Positions 8,681 to 17,640 of a DNA stretch of 64,000 nt are shown here, in pieces; the stretch's first letter is position 1; each line of letters opens with the position of its first letter. The stretch is from Mycobacterium sp. GA-1841 (lineage in GTDB: Bacteria; Actinomycetota; Actinomycetes; Mycobacteriales; Mycobacteriaceae), in the NCBI RefSeq assembly GCF_001954135.1, contig NZ_MBEQ01000029.1, forward strand, positions 1 through 64,000, given 5' to 3'. Both the position numbers and the translations under genes were made by a program. The notes beneath the pieces are model-generated. The model was not told the DNA's origin. It worked only from the letters and a program-made list of their open reading frames with translations, and did no database searches.

Positions 8681-9337
8681 TCACTTTGTGGCGTTGGGCA
8701 GCCGGTCCAGAACAGCCAGGACCAGAACGTGGGCGGCATCTATCAATTGCGCGCGCGGGCGGCGGCGGTGATCGAGCAGCCACTGCGTGGCGATCGTGGT
8801 GACCGCTCCGATGATGCCTTGCGCGATGATGTGCAGCTGCGGTTTCGTGAGGGCACTGGCTTTGAAGGAACGATCGGCCAGAACCTGGACCGAATTGGCA
8901 AACCGCTCGGTTTGGGCCGCGTACGCGGCATCGACAGCGGGGCTGACCCCCAGGATCTCCAGCAGGGTGATCCGCGCTCTACGCTGATCGGCATCGATGG
9001 CGCCGAAATAGCCTGTGAGGGCAGCGCGTAACTGGGCATCGACGTTGTCTGTCGCCTCGGCGACGGCGGACACCATCGCGCTGTGTATCTCGTCTGCGCA
9101 GCGCTCGTAGCAGGCCAGCAGCAGAGCTTCGCGGTCGGTGAACGATTCGTAGAAGTACCGCTTGGACAACCCCGCCCGCGCGCAGATGTGGTCGACGGTG
9201 GCGGTGCCGTACCCGACGGTTCCGAACACGTCCACAGCCGCGTCGACTATTTGCGCACGACGCTGCTCGACGCGCTGTAGCGGTGTTGCACCTCGATAGA
9301 CCCGCGTCCGTGGTTGCACACATCGATATTGACACAT
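8681..9337 (-). CDS. TetR family regulator of the divergent dehydrogenase
   Basis: A 218-residue TetR protein. The DNA-binding part is RAQIVDAAVDVFGTVGYG followed by TATVDHICARAGLSKRYFYE; the C-terminal domain holds LLACYERCADEIHSAMVSAV and LHIIAQGIIGAVTTIATQWL. The ATG at 9337 (MCQYRCVQPRT) is chosen since a longer frame would cover the operator at 9360-9373. It is divergent from the zinc-type dehydrogenase, its probable target. The inducer is unknown. Confidence 0.88.
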   Translation of the reverse strand: MCQYRCVQPRTRVYRGATPLQRVEQRRAQIVDAAVDVFGTVGYGTATVDHICARAGLSKRYFYESFTDREALLLACYERCADEIHSAMVSAVAEATDNVDAQLRAALTGYFGAIDADQRRARITLLEILGVSPAVDAAYAAQTERFANSVQVLADRSFKASALTKPQLHIIAQGIIGAVTTIATQWLLDHRRRPRAQLIDAAHVLVLAVLDRLPNATK

Positions 9338-9359
9338 CGCGGTTCCTGATAGAAAACTA

Positions 9360-9373
9360 GAACGACATCGTTC
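9360..9373. promoter_or_regulatory. TetR operator upstream of the dehydrogenase
   Basis: GAACGA-CA-TCGTTC is a perfect inverted repeat placed 15 bases before the dehydrogenase start and 22 bases before the divergent TetR start. It does not fit the KstR spacing, since the AAC and GTT words are too far apart. Confidence 0.65.
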
Positions 9374-9388
9374 CCGAAAGGGTGGGTA

Positions 9389-10636
9389 ATGCTTGCCGAC
9401 AAGAATGTGCTGGACACCAATCCGCGGATCCGGCCGCGTAGTCGGGTGGGGCACTACGCGAGGTTGCTGACACCTGATGCGTTGGCCGCCGCGCAGCTGC
9501 CGCTGGCCCGTGACCTGCCGATGCGGGTCGAGCGCATCACTCAAGTGGCCCGCGGCCCACTCAGCCGCAACCACGGGCGGATGCGGAGCCTGATGGTCTC
9601 TGCCGGCGGGAGGTTTCGGTGGCGTGCGGTGCCGAGGCCTGGCCTACCAGGGCCACACGGCGCGCTGGTACGTCCGCTCGCTGTCGCTACGTGCGACGTC
9701 GATCGAGCGATGATGTTGGGCCGCACCATCTTTCCACTGCCCCTGCACCTCGGGCACGAATGCGCCGCCGAAGTCGTCGAGGTGGGCGAGCAGGTGAGTA
9801 CCGTTCGGGTCGGTGATCGAGTCGTGGTTCCATTCCAGATCAGCTGCGGGACTTGCAGTGCATGCCTGCGCGGTCACACTGCGAGTTGCCTCGCGGTACC
9901 TCCGACATCGATGTACGGGTTCGGGATTGCGGGCGGATTGTGGGGTGGGGCGCTGGCTGACCTGATGGCGGTACCGTTCGCCGACGCGATGTTGGTGAGA
10001 CTCCCCGACGGTGTCGATCCAGCTGCCGCGGCCGGTGTGGCAGACAACATCAGCGACGCCTACCGGCAGGTCGCGCCCCACCTTCCCGGGTTGCTGGCCA
10101 CCGACCCCGACGCCGAAGTGTTGATCGTGGGCCGCTTGGAACGCAACCACCCGTTCACCTCCAGTACCGTGCTCTTCACTGCGCTGATCGCCCGCGCGTT
10201 GGGAGCGCGCCGCATCAGCGTTGTCGACACGTGGCCGGCGCTGCGGGAGCGCGCCGTGAAGCTGGGTTTTCAAGCCTGGGATCCGCACCGACCGCGGACG
10301 TGGCCCACGGCTGCACTGACTGTGGATGCCACGGGGACTCCGTCCGGATTACGCCACGTTCTACGGCACACCGCTCCCGACGGGATCTGCACTTGCGTGT
10401 GGTCACTGCACCGCAGGGCCGGGGTGCCACTGGCGGCCTGCTACGTACGCAATGTCACGCTGCACGTCGGTCGCGCCCATGTGCGCTCCGTGATGCCCGA
10501 CGTTCTCGGCATGATCGCGACCGGCGAGTTCCAGCCCGAACTGGTGACGACCAACATCGCCTCGTTCGACGACGCCCCCGCCGCCCTGCGCGAACACTGC
10601 TACGGCGACGCCCTCAAGACCGTCCTGACAGCTTGA
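9389..10636 (+). CDS. Zinc-binding medium-chain alcohol dehydrogenase-like protein with N-terminal extension
   Basis: A 415-residue MDR-type protein. Residues 1 to about 64 precede the dehydrogenase fold, which begins near MRSLMVSAGGRF. LHLGHECAAEVVEVGEQ is the catalytic-zinc GHE segment, ATCDVDRAM holds the first zinc cysteine, and CGTCSACLRGHTASC is the four-cysteine structural zinc site. The nucleotide-binding region is degenerate: VLIVGRLERNH replaces the usual GxGxxG. An altered cofactor or a specialised role is therefore possible. The start lies immediately after the TetR palindrome, which supports control by the divergent TetR. A start at 9578 would remove the extension. Confidence 0.78.
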   Translation: MLADKNVLDTNPRIRPRSRVGHYARLLTPDALAAAQLPLARDLPMRVERITQVARGPLSRNHGRMRSLMVSAGGRFRWRAVPRPGLPGPHGALVRPLAVATCDVDRAMMLGRTIFPLPLHLGHECAAEVVEVGEQVSTVRVGDRVVVPFQISCGTCSACLRGHTASCLAVPPTSMYGFGIAGGLWGGALADLMAVPFADAMLVRLPDGVDPAAAAGVADNISDAYRQVAPHLPGLLATDPDAEVLIVGRLERNHPFTSSTVLFTALIARALGARRISVVDTWPALRERAVKLGFQAWDPHRPRTWPTAALTVDATGTPSGLRHVLRHTAPDGICTCVWSLHRRAGVPLAACYVRNVTLHVGRAHVRSVMPDVLGMIATGEFQPELVTTNIASFDDAPAALREHCYGDALKTVLTA

Positions 10637-10646
10637 GCAGGTCACC

Positions 10647-10922
10647 GTGATCATCAAGATCCTCAGAACTCTCGGTGCCGTCACAGGAATCGCGCTGATC
10701 GCCTTTGGTTGCGGCTACGTCTGGGCGGTATGCCAGCGGACGGTTCCGTCGGCCCTCCTGCGTTTCCTCGCGGCGACCATGGCGCTTCTCGCGGTTGCGC
10801 GAGTGATCTCGATGGTCGATACCGGTAGGCCGCACTGGATCTTCGTGGCTTCCGCTGCCGTCGAGTTCACTGCGGCTGCGCTCACCTACTGGTACTCCAC
10901 GATGCGCGACGACCCGGTCTGA
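10647..10922 (+). CDS. Small membrane protein (91 aa)
   Basis: A GTG start lies 10 bases after the dehydrogenase stop, so the gene is probably co-transcribed. The product has about three hydrophobic segments: GAVTGIALIAFGCGYVWAV, LLRFLAATMALLAVARVI and IFVASAAVEFTAAALTYW. No motif is recognised. Its 3' end overlaps the end of the convergent TetR gene by 37 bases. Function unknown. Confidence 0.6.
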   Translation: MIIKILRTLGAVTGIALIAFGCGYVWAVCQRTVPSALLRFLAATMALLAVARVISMVDTGRPHWIFVASAAVEFTAAALTYWYSTMRDDPV

Positions 10923-11488
10923 CCGAGCACGAGCCGGGCTGACTTCTCCAGCCGGCGCACAACGCCCGGATAAGTCTCGTATCCCATCCCCGCCCACACC
11001 AGGGTGCCGGTGTAGAGCAACTCGAGCGCTTCGATCACATCGAGGTCGACGTCGGGTCCGAGTGCGGCGACCAGTCGGCCCCGCACGTCGGCGCCGATCC
11101 GCTGCCGCAACGCCTCCACATCGGGATCCTTACCGAGCAGGGCGTTGGTCACCGCCCCGGCGAACTCGGGTTCATCGGCCACGAGCGACGCGATGTGCTG
11201 CAGAACCTCCACCACCCGGGTGGCCGGATCGTCCGACTCGTGCGCGGCCGGCGGCGCGGCCGAGAGCCGACGCCAGAACACCTCGGCCACGAGGTGTTCT
11301 TTGGACGAGAAGTAGGTGTATGCCGTCGCGGCGCCGACGCCGGCTTCGGCGGCAACCCGGCGCACGGTGAGCCCGGCGAACCCGTCCCGGATGATCAGTT
11401 GCAGGGCAGCCTGACCGAGACGCTCGACGGTGTCAGCCTGCCGTGCACTCAGGCGGCGGCGCGTCGACTCCAGAGCCGCATCGGACAC
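10886..11488 (-). CDS. TetR family regulator of the methyltransferase/glycosyltransferase cluster
   Basis: A 200-residue TetR protein. The helix-turn-helix is in FAGLTVRRVAAEAGVG and AATAYTYFSSKEHLVAEVFW. The start is a GTG at 11488, which lies inside a CGGACACGTGTCCG palindrome, so repressor bound there would block its own start. The same GGACA-N2-TGTCC core occurs before the glycosyltransferase operon at 15.3 kb, which suggests that this protein controls both sides of the cluster. The divergent methyltransferase starts 55 bases away. Confidence 0.88.
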   Translation of the reverse strand: MSDAALESTRRRLSARQADTVERLGQAALQLIIRDGFAGLTVRRVAAEAGVGAATAYTYFSSKEHLVAEVFWRRLSAAPPAAHESDDPATRVVEVLQHIASLVADEPEFAGAVTNALLGKDPDVEALRQRIGADVRGRLVAALGPDVDLDVIEALELLYTGTLVWAGMGYETYPGVVRRLEKSARLVLGQTGSSRIVEYQ

Positions 11489-11495
11489 GTGTCCG
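11482..11495. promoter_or_regulatory. Palindromic operator at the TetR start
   Basis: CGGACACGTGTCCG is a perfect 14-base palindrome that overlaps the GTG start of the TetR gene and precedes the divergent methyltransferase. Its core GGACA-N2-TGTCC recurs at 15319-15330. Confidence 0.65.
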
Positions 11496-11515
11496 GACGC
11501 TACTACAACCGCTGA

Positions 11516-13278
<1,763 letters not shown>

Positions 13279-13284
13279 GGCGGC

Positions 13285-14007
13285 CTACCTGGTGAGTTCC
13301 GGCTTGCGGAAATAGAGGGCGACGCTCTTGCCGATCACCGGGTTCAGCAGCGATTCGGCGGTGCGGGTCAGCCAGGGCCGACCCATCATGTCCCACACCA
13401 GCAGCTGGTGGTACGCCTTGACGGCGGGGTGGTCGTTCTTCTCGGTACCGACGAGGCATTTCAGCCACCAGTACGGCGAGTGCAGGGCGTGCTCATGATG
13501 GGTGTGGGTGAGACGAAGCCCGTGGGCCAGCACCTTGTCCCGCAGCTCGTCGGCCTTGTAGATCCGGATGTGCCCGCCCTCGTTGGCGTGGTACTCGTCC
13601 GACAACAGCCAGCACAGTTTCTCCGGCAACCACCGCGGCACCGTGATCGCCAGTGAGCCACCAGGTTTGAGCACCCGCACCAGCTCGGCGATCGCCTGGT
13701 CGTCCTGTGGTACGTGCTCGAGGATCTCCGAGGCGATGACGCAGTCAAAGCTCGCGTCGGCATACGGCAGGTCCAGGGCGTCGCCCTTGACGGCCTCTCC
13801 CTTCGCCGACAACGGCACCTCGCCGGCCTCCCGCATGGCCTGCAGCATGGTGTCGACGTCGTTGAGGTCGGACACACTCTGGTCGAAGCCGATCACGTTG
13901 GCCCCGCGCCGGTACGCCTCGAAGGTGTGCCGGCCTGCGCCACACCCGACGTCGATCACGTGCGTGCCCGGCCCGACGCCGAGACGATCGAAGTCGACGG
14001 TCAGCAT
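13285..14007 (-). CDS. SAM-dependent methyltransferase of the glycosyltransferase operon
   Basis: A 240-residue class I methyltransferase. VIDVGCGAGRHTFEAYRRGA is motif I, VIGFDQS the acidic motif II, DASFDCVIASEILEHVPQ motif IV and LKPGGSLAITVPRW motif V/VI; this is the Methyltransf_11 pattern. The C-terminal half (CWLLSDEYHANEGGHIRIYK) is a mycobacterial family trait. It overlaps the GT4 gene by 7 bases, so the two are translationally coupled. A role in methylating the product or acceptor of the neighbouring glycosyltransferase is inferred. Confidence 0.85.
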   Translation of the reverse strand: MLTVDFDRLGVGPGTHVIDVGCGAGRHTFEAYRRGANVIGFDQSVSDLNDVDTMLQAMREAGEVPLSAKGEAVKGDALDLPYADASFDCVIASEILEHVPQDDQAIAELVRVLKPGGSLAITVPRWLPEKLCWLLSDEYHANEGGHIRIYKADELRDKVLAHGLRLTHTHHEHALHSPYWWLKCLVGTEKNDHPAVKAYHQLLVWDMMGRPWLTRTAESLLNPVIGKSVALYFRKPELTR

Positions 14008-15245
14008 GGCGCCACCTTCCTGGCCCGCTCCCGGGCCATCTCGTACACCGAAACCGTCTGTGCGGCAACCGATTCCCAGCTGAACACGTCGAGCGCCCGC
14101 TGCCGCCCGGCGGCGCCGAGTTTGCGTCGCTCCAGCGGCGAGTCAAGGAGTTCGCCGAGCACCGTGGTCAGCTCGTCGACGTCGGCCGGACGTACCAGCC
14201 GGGCGCAGGCGCCGTCGTCACCGACCACCTCGGGCAGGGCACCGGCGCGGCTGGCCACGATCGGGGTCCCGCTGGCCATCGCCTCCACCGCCGGCAGTGA
14301 GAAACCCTCGTACAGCGACGGGATGCAGGCCACCTCGGCCGACGCCAGCAGCGCGGCGAGCTCTTCGTCGGACAATCCGCTGGAGCTGTGCACGATGTCG
14401 GAAATGCCCAGTTCGGCAATGAGTTTCTCGGTCGGGCCGTTCGGTTCGAGCTTGGAGACCAGCTGCACGTCGAGGTCGCGTGCCACCCGCAGCCGCGCCA
14501 CCGCGTGCAGCAGATTGCTGACCCCCTTGAGCGGCACGTCGGCGCTGGCGATCGCGATGATGCGTCCGTTCACCCGGTGCTCGGCCGGCTTGAACAGCTC
14601 GGTGTCGACGCCCAGCGGCACGATGTGCAGCTGGTCCGGCGTCACCCCGAAGTCCTCGGCGATGTCGGCAGCCGAGGACGACGACACGGTCAACAGCTCG
14701 GGGATCTGGCGGGCCACCTTCTTCTGCATCTCGGCGAACCCGTACCACCGCCGGACCAGCGGCTTGCGCCACCACTTGGCGGCGGCGATCTCGACGACGC
14801 GGTCGCGGGTGATCGGGTGGTGCACGGTGGCCACGACCGGCAGACCGCTCTCGGCGATCTTCAGCAGCGCCGAGCCCAGACTCTGGTTGTCGTGCACCAC
14901 GTCGAACTCGTCGCGGCGGTCGGCCAGGATCCGGGCGACGCGCATGGTGAAGGTCCGGGGCTCCGGGAACCCGGCGCTCCACATCGTGGCGAGCTCGAGC
15001 GCGTCGATACGGTCGCGGATCTCGCTGGGCTTGGGCACGCGGAACGGGTCGGGCTCACGGTAGAGGTCCAGGCTCGGAACCTTGGTCAGCTTCACCCGAG
15101 GGTCCAGCCCCTCCGGGTAGGGCTGGCCGGAGAACACCTCGACCTCATGGCCGAGTTCGGCGAGCCCGCGGCTCAGATAGCGCACGTAGACGCCCTGGCC
15201 ACCGCAATGAGTCTTGCTCCGATAGGACAGCAACGCGATACGCAT
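14001..15245 (-). CDS. GT4 family glycosyltransferase
   Basis: A 414-residue GT-B enzyme. The N-terminus MRIALLSYRSKTHCGGQGVY has the GGxG acceptor loop. VVATVHHPITRD, HIVPLGVDTELFKP and the donor-binding E-x7-E region (PSLYEGFSLPAVEAMASGTP) are all present, so the retaining GT4 core is intact. No membrane segment is seen; such enzymes dock at the inner face of the membrane. First gene of the operon with methyltransferase and toroid. A TCTGGACA...TGTCCAGA palindrome about 70 bases upstream probably binds the TetR encoded at 10.9-11.5 kb. Donor sugar and acceptor are unknown. Confidence 0.9.
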   Translation of the reverse strand: MRIALLSYRSKTHCGGQGVYVRYLSRGLAELGHEVEVFSGQPYPEGLDPRVKLTKVPSLDLYREPDPFRVPKPSEIRDRIDALELATMWSAGFPEPRTFTMRVARILADRRDEFDVVHDNQSLGSALLKIAESGLPVVATVHHPITRDRVVEIAAAKWWRKPLVRRWYGFAEMQKKVARQIPELLTVSSSSAADIAEDFGVTPDQLHIVPLGVDTELFKPAEHRVNGRIIAIASADVPLKGVSNLLHAVARLRVARDLDVQLVSKLEPNGPTEKLIAELGISDIVHSSSGLSDEELAALLASAEVACIPSLYEGFSLPAVEAMASGTPIVASRAGALPEVVGDDGACARLVRPADVDELTTVLGELLDSPLERRKLGAAGRQRALDVFSWESVAAQTVSVYEMARERARKVAPC

Positions 15246-15315
15246 AATTCAGATCACCCGACGGCCGGAGACGTGCTGAGCTGGAAATACACGCTCACGC
15301 GTCGTTTCCGAACCC

Positions 15316-15333
15316 TCTGGACATGTGTCCAGA
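15316..15333. promoter_or_regulatory. TetR-type operator of the glycosyltransferase operon
   Basis: TCTGGACA-TG-TGTCCAGA is a perfect 8+2+8 inverted repeat. A TATAGT word lies next to it. The core GGACA-N2-TGTCC equals that of the palindrome at the TetR start 3.8 kb away. Confidence 0.7.
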
Positions 15334-15375
15334 CTATAGTTTGACCTGCTAGTGGACGCAACGCGTGGGCAGTGC

Positions 15376-15831
15376 TCAGGCCGGCGGGAAGCCGCCCGTG
15401 GCCACCGGACCCCAGCCGGTAGGCGTGATCCGAATCAGGCATTTGCCCTGGTCGACCATCGCCTGTCGGTACTCATCCCAGTCCGGGTGCTCACCGGCGA
15501 CCGCCCGGAAGTAGTCGACCAGCGGCTCCACCGCGTCGGGCAGTCCGATCACCTCGGCGTCGCCGTCGACGTGCACATACGGCCCGTTGAACTCATCGGA
15601 CAGCACGGTGACGCTCGCCCGGGGCGTACGACGGAGATTGGCCGCCTTCGCCCGCTGCGGATAGCTGGCGATCACGATGCGGCCCTGCTCGTCCACCCCG
15701 CCCGTCACGGGCGAGGTCTGCAGCGAGCCGTCCGCGCGGAACGTCGTGAGCACCATGTGATGCCTCGGCCGCATGAAGTCCAGGAGTTCGTCGATCCCGA
15801 CGGTGTCGGCGGTCGCATATTTTCGGGCCAT
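15376..15831 (-). CDS. PPOX-class (F420-dependent type) oxidoreductase
   Basis: A 151-residue split-barrel protein. HMVLTTFRADGSLQTSPVTG and IVIASYPQRAKAANLRRTPR are the flavin/deazaflavin-binding strands typical of Rv1155/Rv2074-like proteins, which use F420H2 or bind related cofactors. CLIRITPTGWGPVATGG closes the barrel. Probably a dimer in the cytosol; the substrate is not predictable. It lies 9 bases downstream of the cysteine-peptidase-like gene on the same strand and may be co-transcribed with it. Confidence 0.82.
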   Translation of the reverse strand: MARKYATADTVGIDELLDFMRPRHHMVLTTFRADGSLQTSPVTGGVDEQGRIVIASYPQRAKAANLRRTPRASVTVLSDEFNGPYVHVDGDAEVIGLPDAVEPLVDYFRAVAGEHPDWDEYRQAMVDQGKCLIRITPTGWGPVATGGFPPA

Positions 15832-15840
15832 GATTCGACG

Positions 15841-16407
15841 TTAGCCGGGCAGCACGAACGCGAACGGCCGCGGGAATCCCAGCCCGGTCAGCCGTGCGCC
15901 GCGCACGGCCTCGAGCTCTACCGGCAGCACCTTGCCTGACGACGGTTCGTAGCACTGCAGGACCTCGCGGCACTCGCCGACGATCAACACCCAGTGCCGC
16001 GGGATGCCGCGCTCACCGATCAGCATGGCCACCGGCCACTCCTCGGCAACGGCGCGACGCACATCCGACAACGTGTCGCGCGCACCGCGGAAGTGGCGCC
16101 ACCGGTATGCCACACCACGTTTCGCACTGTGCTCGGTGAGAGCACGGGCCATACCCGCCGGTGTGGTCCCGAGTCGGCGGGGCCAGATCCGGTTGACCAG
16201 ACCGTGGATTCGGCCCTGCTCGGCGGCGAACCAGATATCGCCGTCGGGGGTCAGCAACTCCGCGCGGTATACGGGGTCCAGCATGGCGCCGGCCACCACC
16301 GCGACCGTCGGGCCACACGTGACCCCGTCGCGCTGCCGTAGCCGTAACGCCGCCAGTTTCCCTGGCTTCACACAGATCCGGTCATCTTGGCGCTCAATTC
16401 CTGCCAT
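15841..16407 (-). CDS. Cysteine-peptidase-like (papain/C39 fold) protein
   Basis: A 188-residue protein. Near the N-terminus RQRDGVTCGPTVAVVAGAML places Cys31 at the head of a helix, and RHWVLIVGEC later places His138 in a strand: this is the Cys-His arrangement of papain-like C39 peptidases. No transporter domain or signal peptide is seen. Whether it cleaves peptides or is a relic fold is unknown. ATG at 16407 is chosen; MSVQTG at 16446 is an upstream alternative that overlaps the promoter-like box. It is divergent from the small secreted gene, so that secreted product could be a substrate or a partner (speculative). Confidence 0.6.
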   Translation of the reverse strand: MAGIERQDDRICVKPGKLAALRLRQRDGVTCGPTVAVVAGAMLDPVYRAELLTPDGDIWFAAEQGRIHGLVNRIWPRRLGTTPAGMARALTEHSAKRGVAYRWRHFRGARDTLSDVRRAVAEEWPVAMLIGERGIPRHWVLIVGECREVLQCYEPSSGKVLPVELEAVRGARLTGLGFPRPFAFVLPG

Positions 16408-16440
16408 CGGAACTAAACCCTGTGAGCTGCCGGTTTGAAC
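16394..16440 (+). promoter_or_regulatory. Promoter-like box shared with the small secreted gene at 3.4 kb
   Basis: CTGCCATCGGAACT, 17 bases, CCGGTTTGAAC. The fit to GGAAC...GTT of ECF (SigE/SigH-type) promoters is good. It overlaps the start of the divergent peptidase-like gene. Confidence 0.5.
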
Positions 16441-16483
16441 CGACATATCGCAGCGTAGCGAATTCCAGAAATGAGGACATCCA

Positions 16484-16771
16484 GTGCGAAATACCGAAAA
16501 GTCACGAATCCTCGTCGCCACTCTCGGCGGTCTGGCGGCCGCCGTCATCGGCATGGCCGGGCCGGCCGGCGCCGCTCCCAGCGGATCGGGCAATGCCGAG
16601 CAGACCATCAAGCAGTTGCAGTCCCAGGGCTACGCGGTGGTCGTCAACCGCCTCGGCGCAACACCGTTGGATCAGGCCACGGTCGTGGCCGTGCGACCCG
16701 GGCCGAGCTACAGCCGCACCGACACGCTGAGCGCGGTCACCCAACGCACCGTATATGTCGACGTCAAGTAG
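16484..16771 (+). CDS. Small secreted protein (95 aa)
   Basis: A GTG start with GAGGACATCCA upstream gives MRNTEKSRILVATLGGLAAA, a signal peptide that should be cut after AGA or AGAA near residue 29-30. The mature domain of about 65 residues (AEQTIKQLQSQGYAVVVNRL, then ATVVAVRPG) is a helix followed by strands, a form common in mycobacterial exported proteins of unknown function. It has no cysteine. The gene shares its upstream box with the one at 3392, so both may belong to one envelope-stress regulon. Confidence 0.78.
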   Translation: MRNTEKSRILVATLGGLAAAVIGMAGPAGAAPSGSGNAEQTIKQLQSQGYAVVVNRLGATPLDQATVVAVRPGPSYSRTDTLSAVTQRTVYVDVK

Positions 16772-16806
16772 GAGACAACGACGGATTCGCAGTCGATAAT
16801 GGCCCG

Positions 16807-17589
16807 ATGGCGGTGAAGATGGCCGATCTGTTGGGCAGCCGGCTCGGTTCCCTGCGATATCAGGCCACCCCCAAGCGAATTCGAGTCTGCCTCGGTGGCG
16901 AACCGGTGGCCGACACCACCGACGCGCTCCTGGTGTGGGAGCCGCGCCGGGTGGTGCCGACGTACGCCGTGCCACGTTCGGCGCTGACCGCGCAACTGGT
17001 TCCGGCGGGCGGGGACGTCGGGGACGACGAGATCCCCGGCTTCCTCGATCCGTCGATCCCATTCACTGCGCACACGTGCCCGGGAACGGCGTTCGATGTC
17101 ATCGCCGGTGACGAGACGGGCGCGGCCGCCGCGTATCAACCCGACGACGCCGATCTGGCCGGTTATCTGATCCTGGATTTCGCATCCTTCGAATGGCGCG
17201 AGGAGGACGAGTCGATCGTCGCCCATCCGCACGACCCGTTCCACCGGATCGACATCCGGCGCAGTCGACGACGCATCCGCATCGAGCTCGAGGGCCAGGT
17301 TCTGGCCGAATCATCCCATCCCGCATTGTTGTTCGAGACCGGACTACGCACCCGCTACTACCTGCCGCGGGAGGATGTCGTCACCAGGCTGCACCTGAGC
17401 GAGACCGTCACGTACTGCGCGTACAAGGGTCGGGCCACCTACTACTCGCTGCCGGGCGGGCCGGCCGACCTGGCCTGGTCGTACCACGAACCCCTCGTCG
17501 AGGCGGAGCCCATCCGCGACCGGGTCTGTTTCTTCGACGAGCGGGTCGACGTCTTCATCGAGGGCGAACGCCTGTTTCTGCCCGCCTAG
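16807..17589 (+). CDS. DUF427 protein with two copies of the domain
   Basis: A 260-residue protein containing two related halves. The first has RIRVCLGGEPVADTTDALLV and VVPTYAVPRSAL; the second has RIRIELEGQVLAESSHPALL, TRYYLPREDV, and YCAYKGRATYYSL. These are the strand-turn pattern of DUF427, small beta-barrel proteins of unknown function. The first half lacks the Y-R-G-x-A-x-Y word that the second keeps, so only the second may be functional. ATG at 16807 is chosen; MADLLG at 16819 is possible. It follows the secreted gene by 35 bases on the same strand. Confidence 0.8.
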   Translation: MAVKMADLLGSRLGSLRYQATPKRIRVCLGGEPVADTTDALLVWEPRRVVPTYAVPRSALTAQLVPAGGDVGDDEIPGFLDPSIPFTAHTCPGTAFDVIAGDETGAAAAYQPDDADLAGYLILDFASFEWREEDESIVAHPHDPFHRIDIRRSRRRIRIELEGQVLAESSHPALLFETGLRTRYYLPREDVVTRLHLSETVTYCAYKGRATYYSLPGGPADLAWSYHEPLVEAEPIRDRVCFFDERVDVFIEGERLFLPA

Positions 17590-17640
17590 TTCTGGCAACA
17601 TCACTGATCGAACACTCAGTCGGTTCGATCGGGGGTCACG

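Noticed and set aside
9360-9373. KstR site for the GAACGACATCGTTC palindrome
   Set aside because: The AAC and GTT words are separated by six bases, not two, so it does not fit the consensus.
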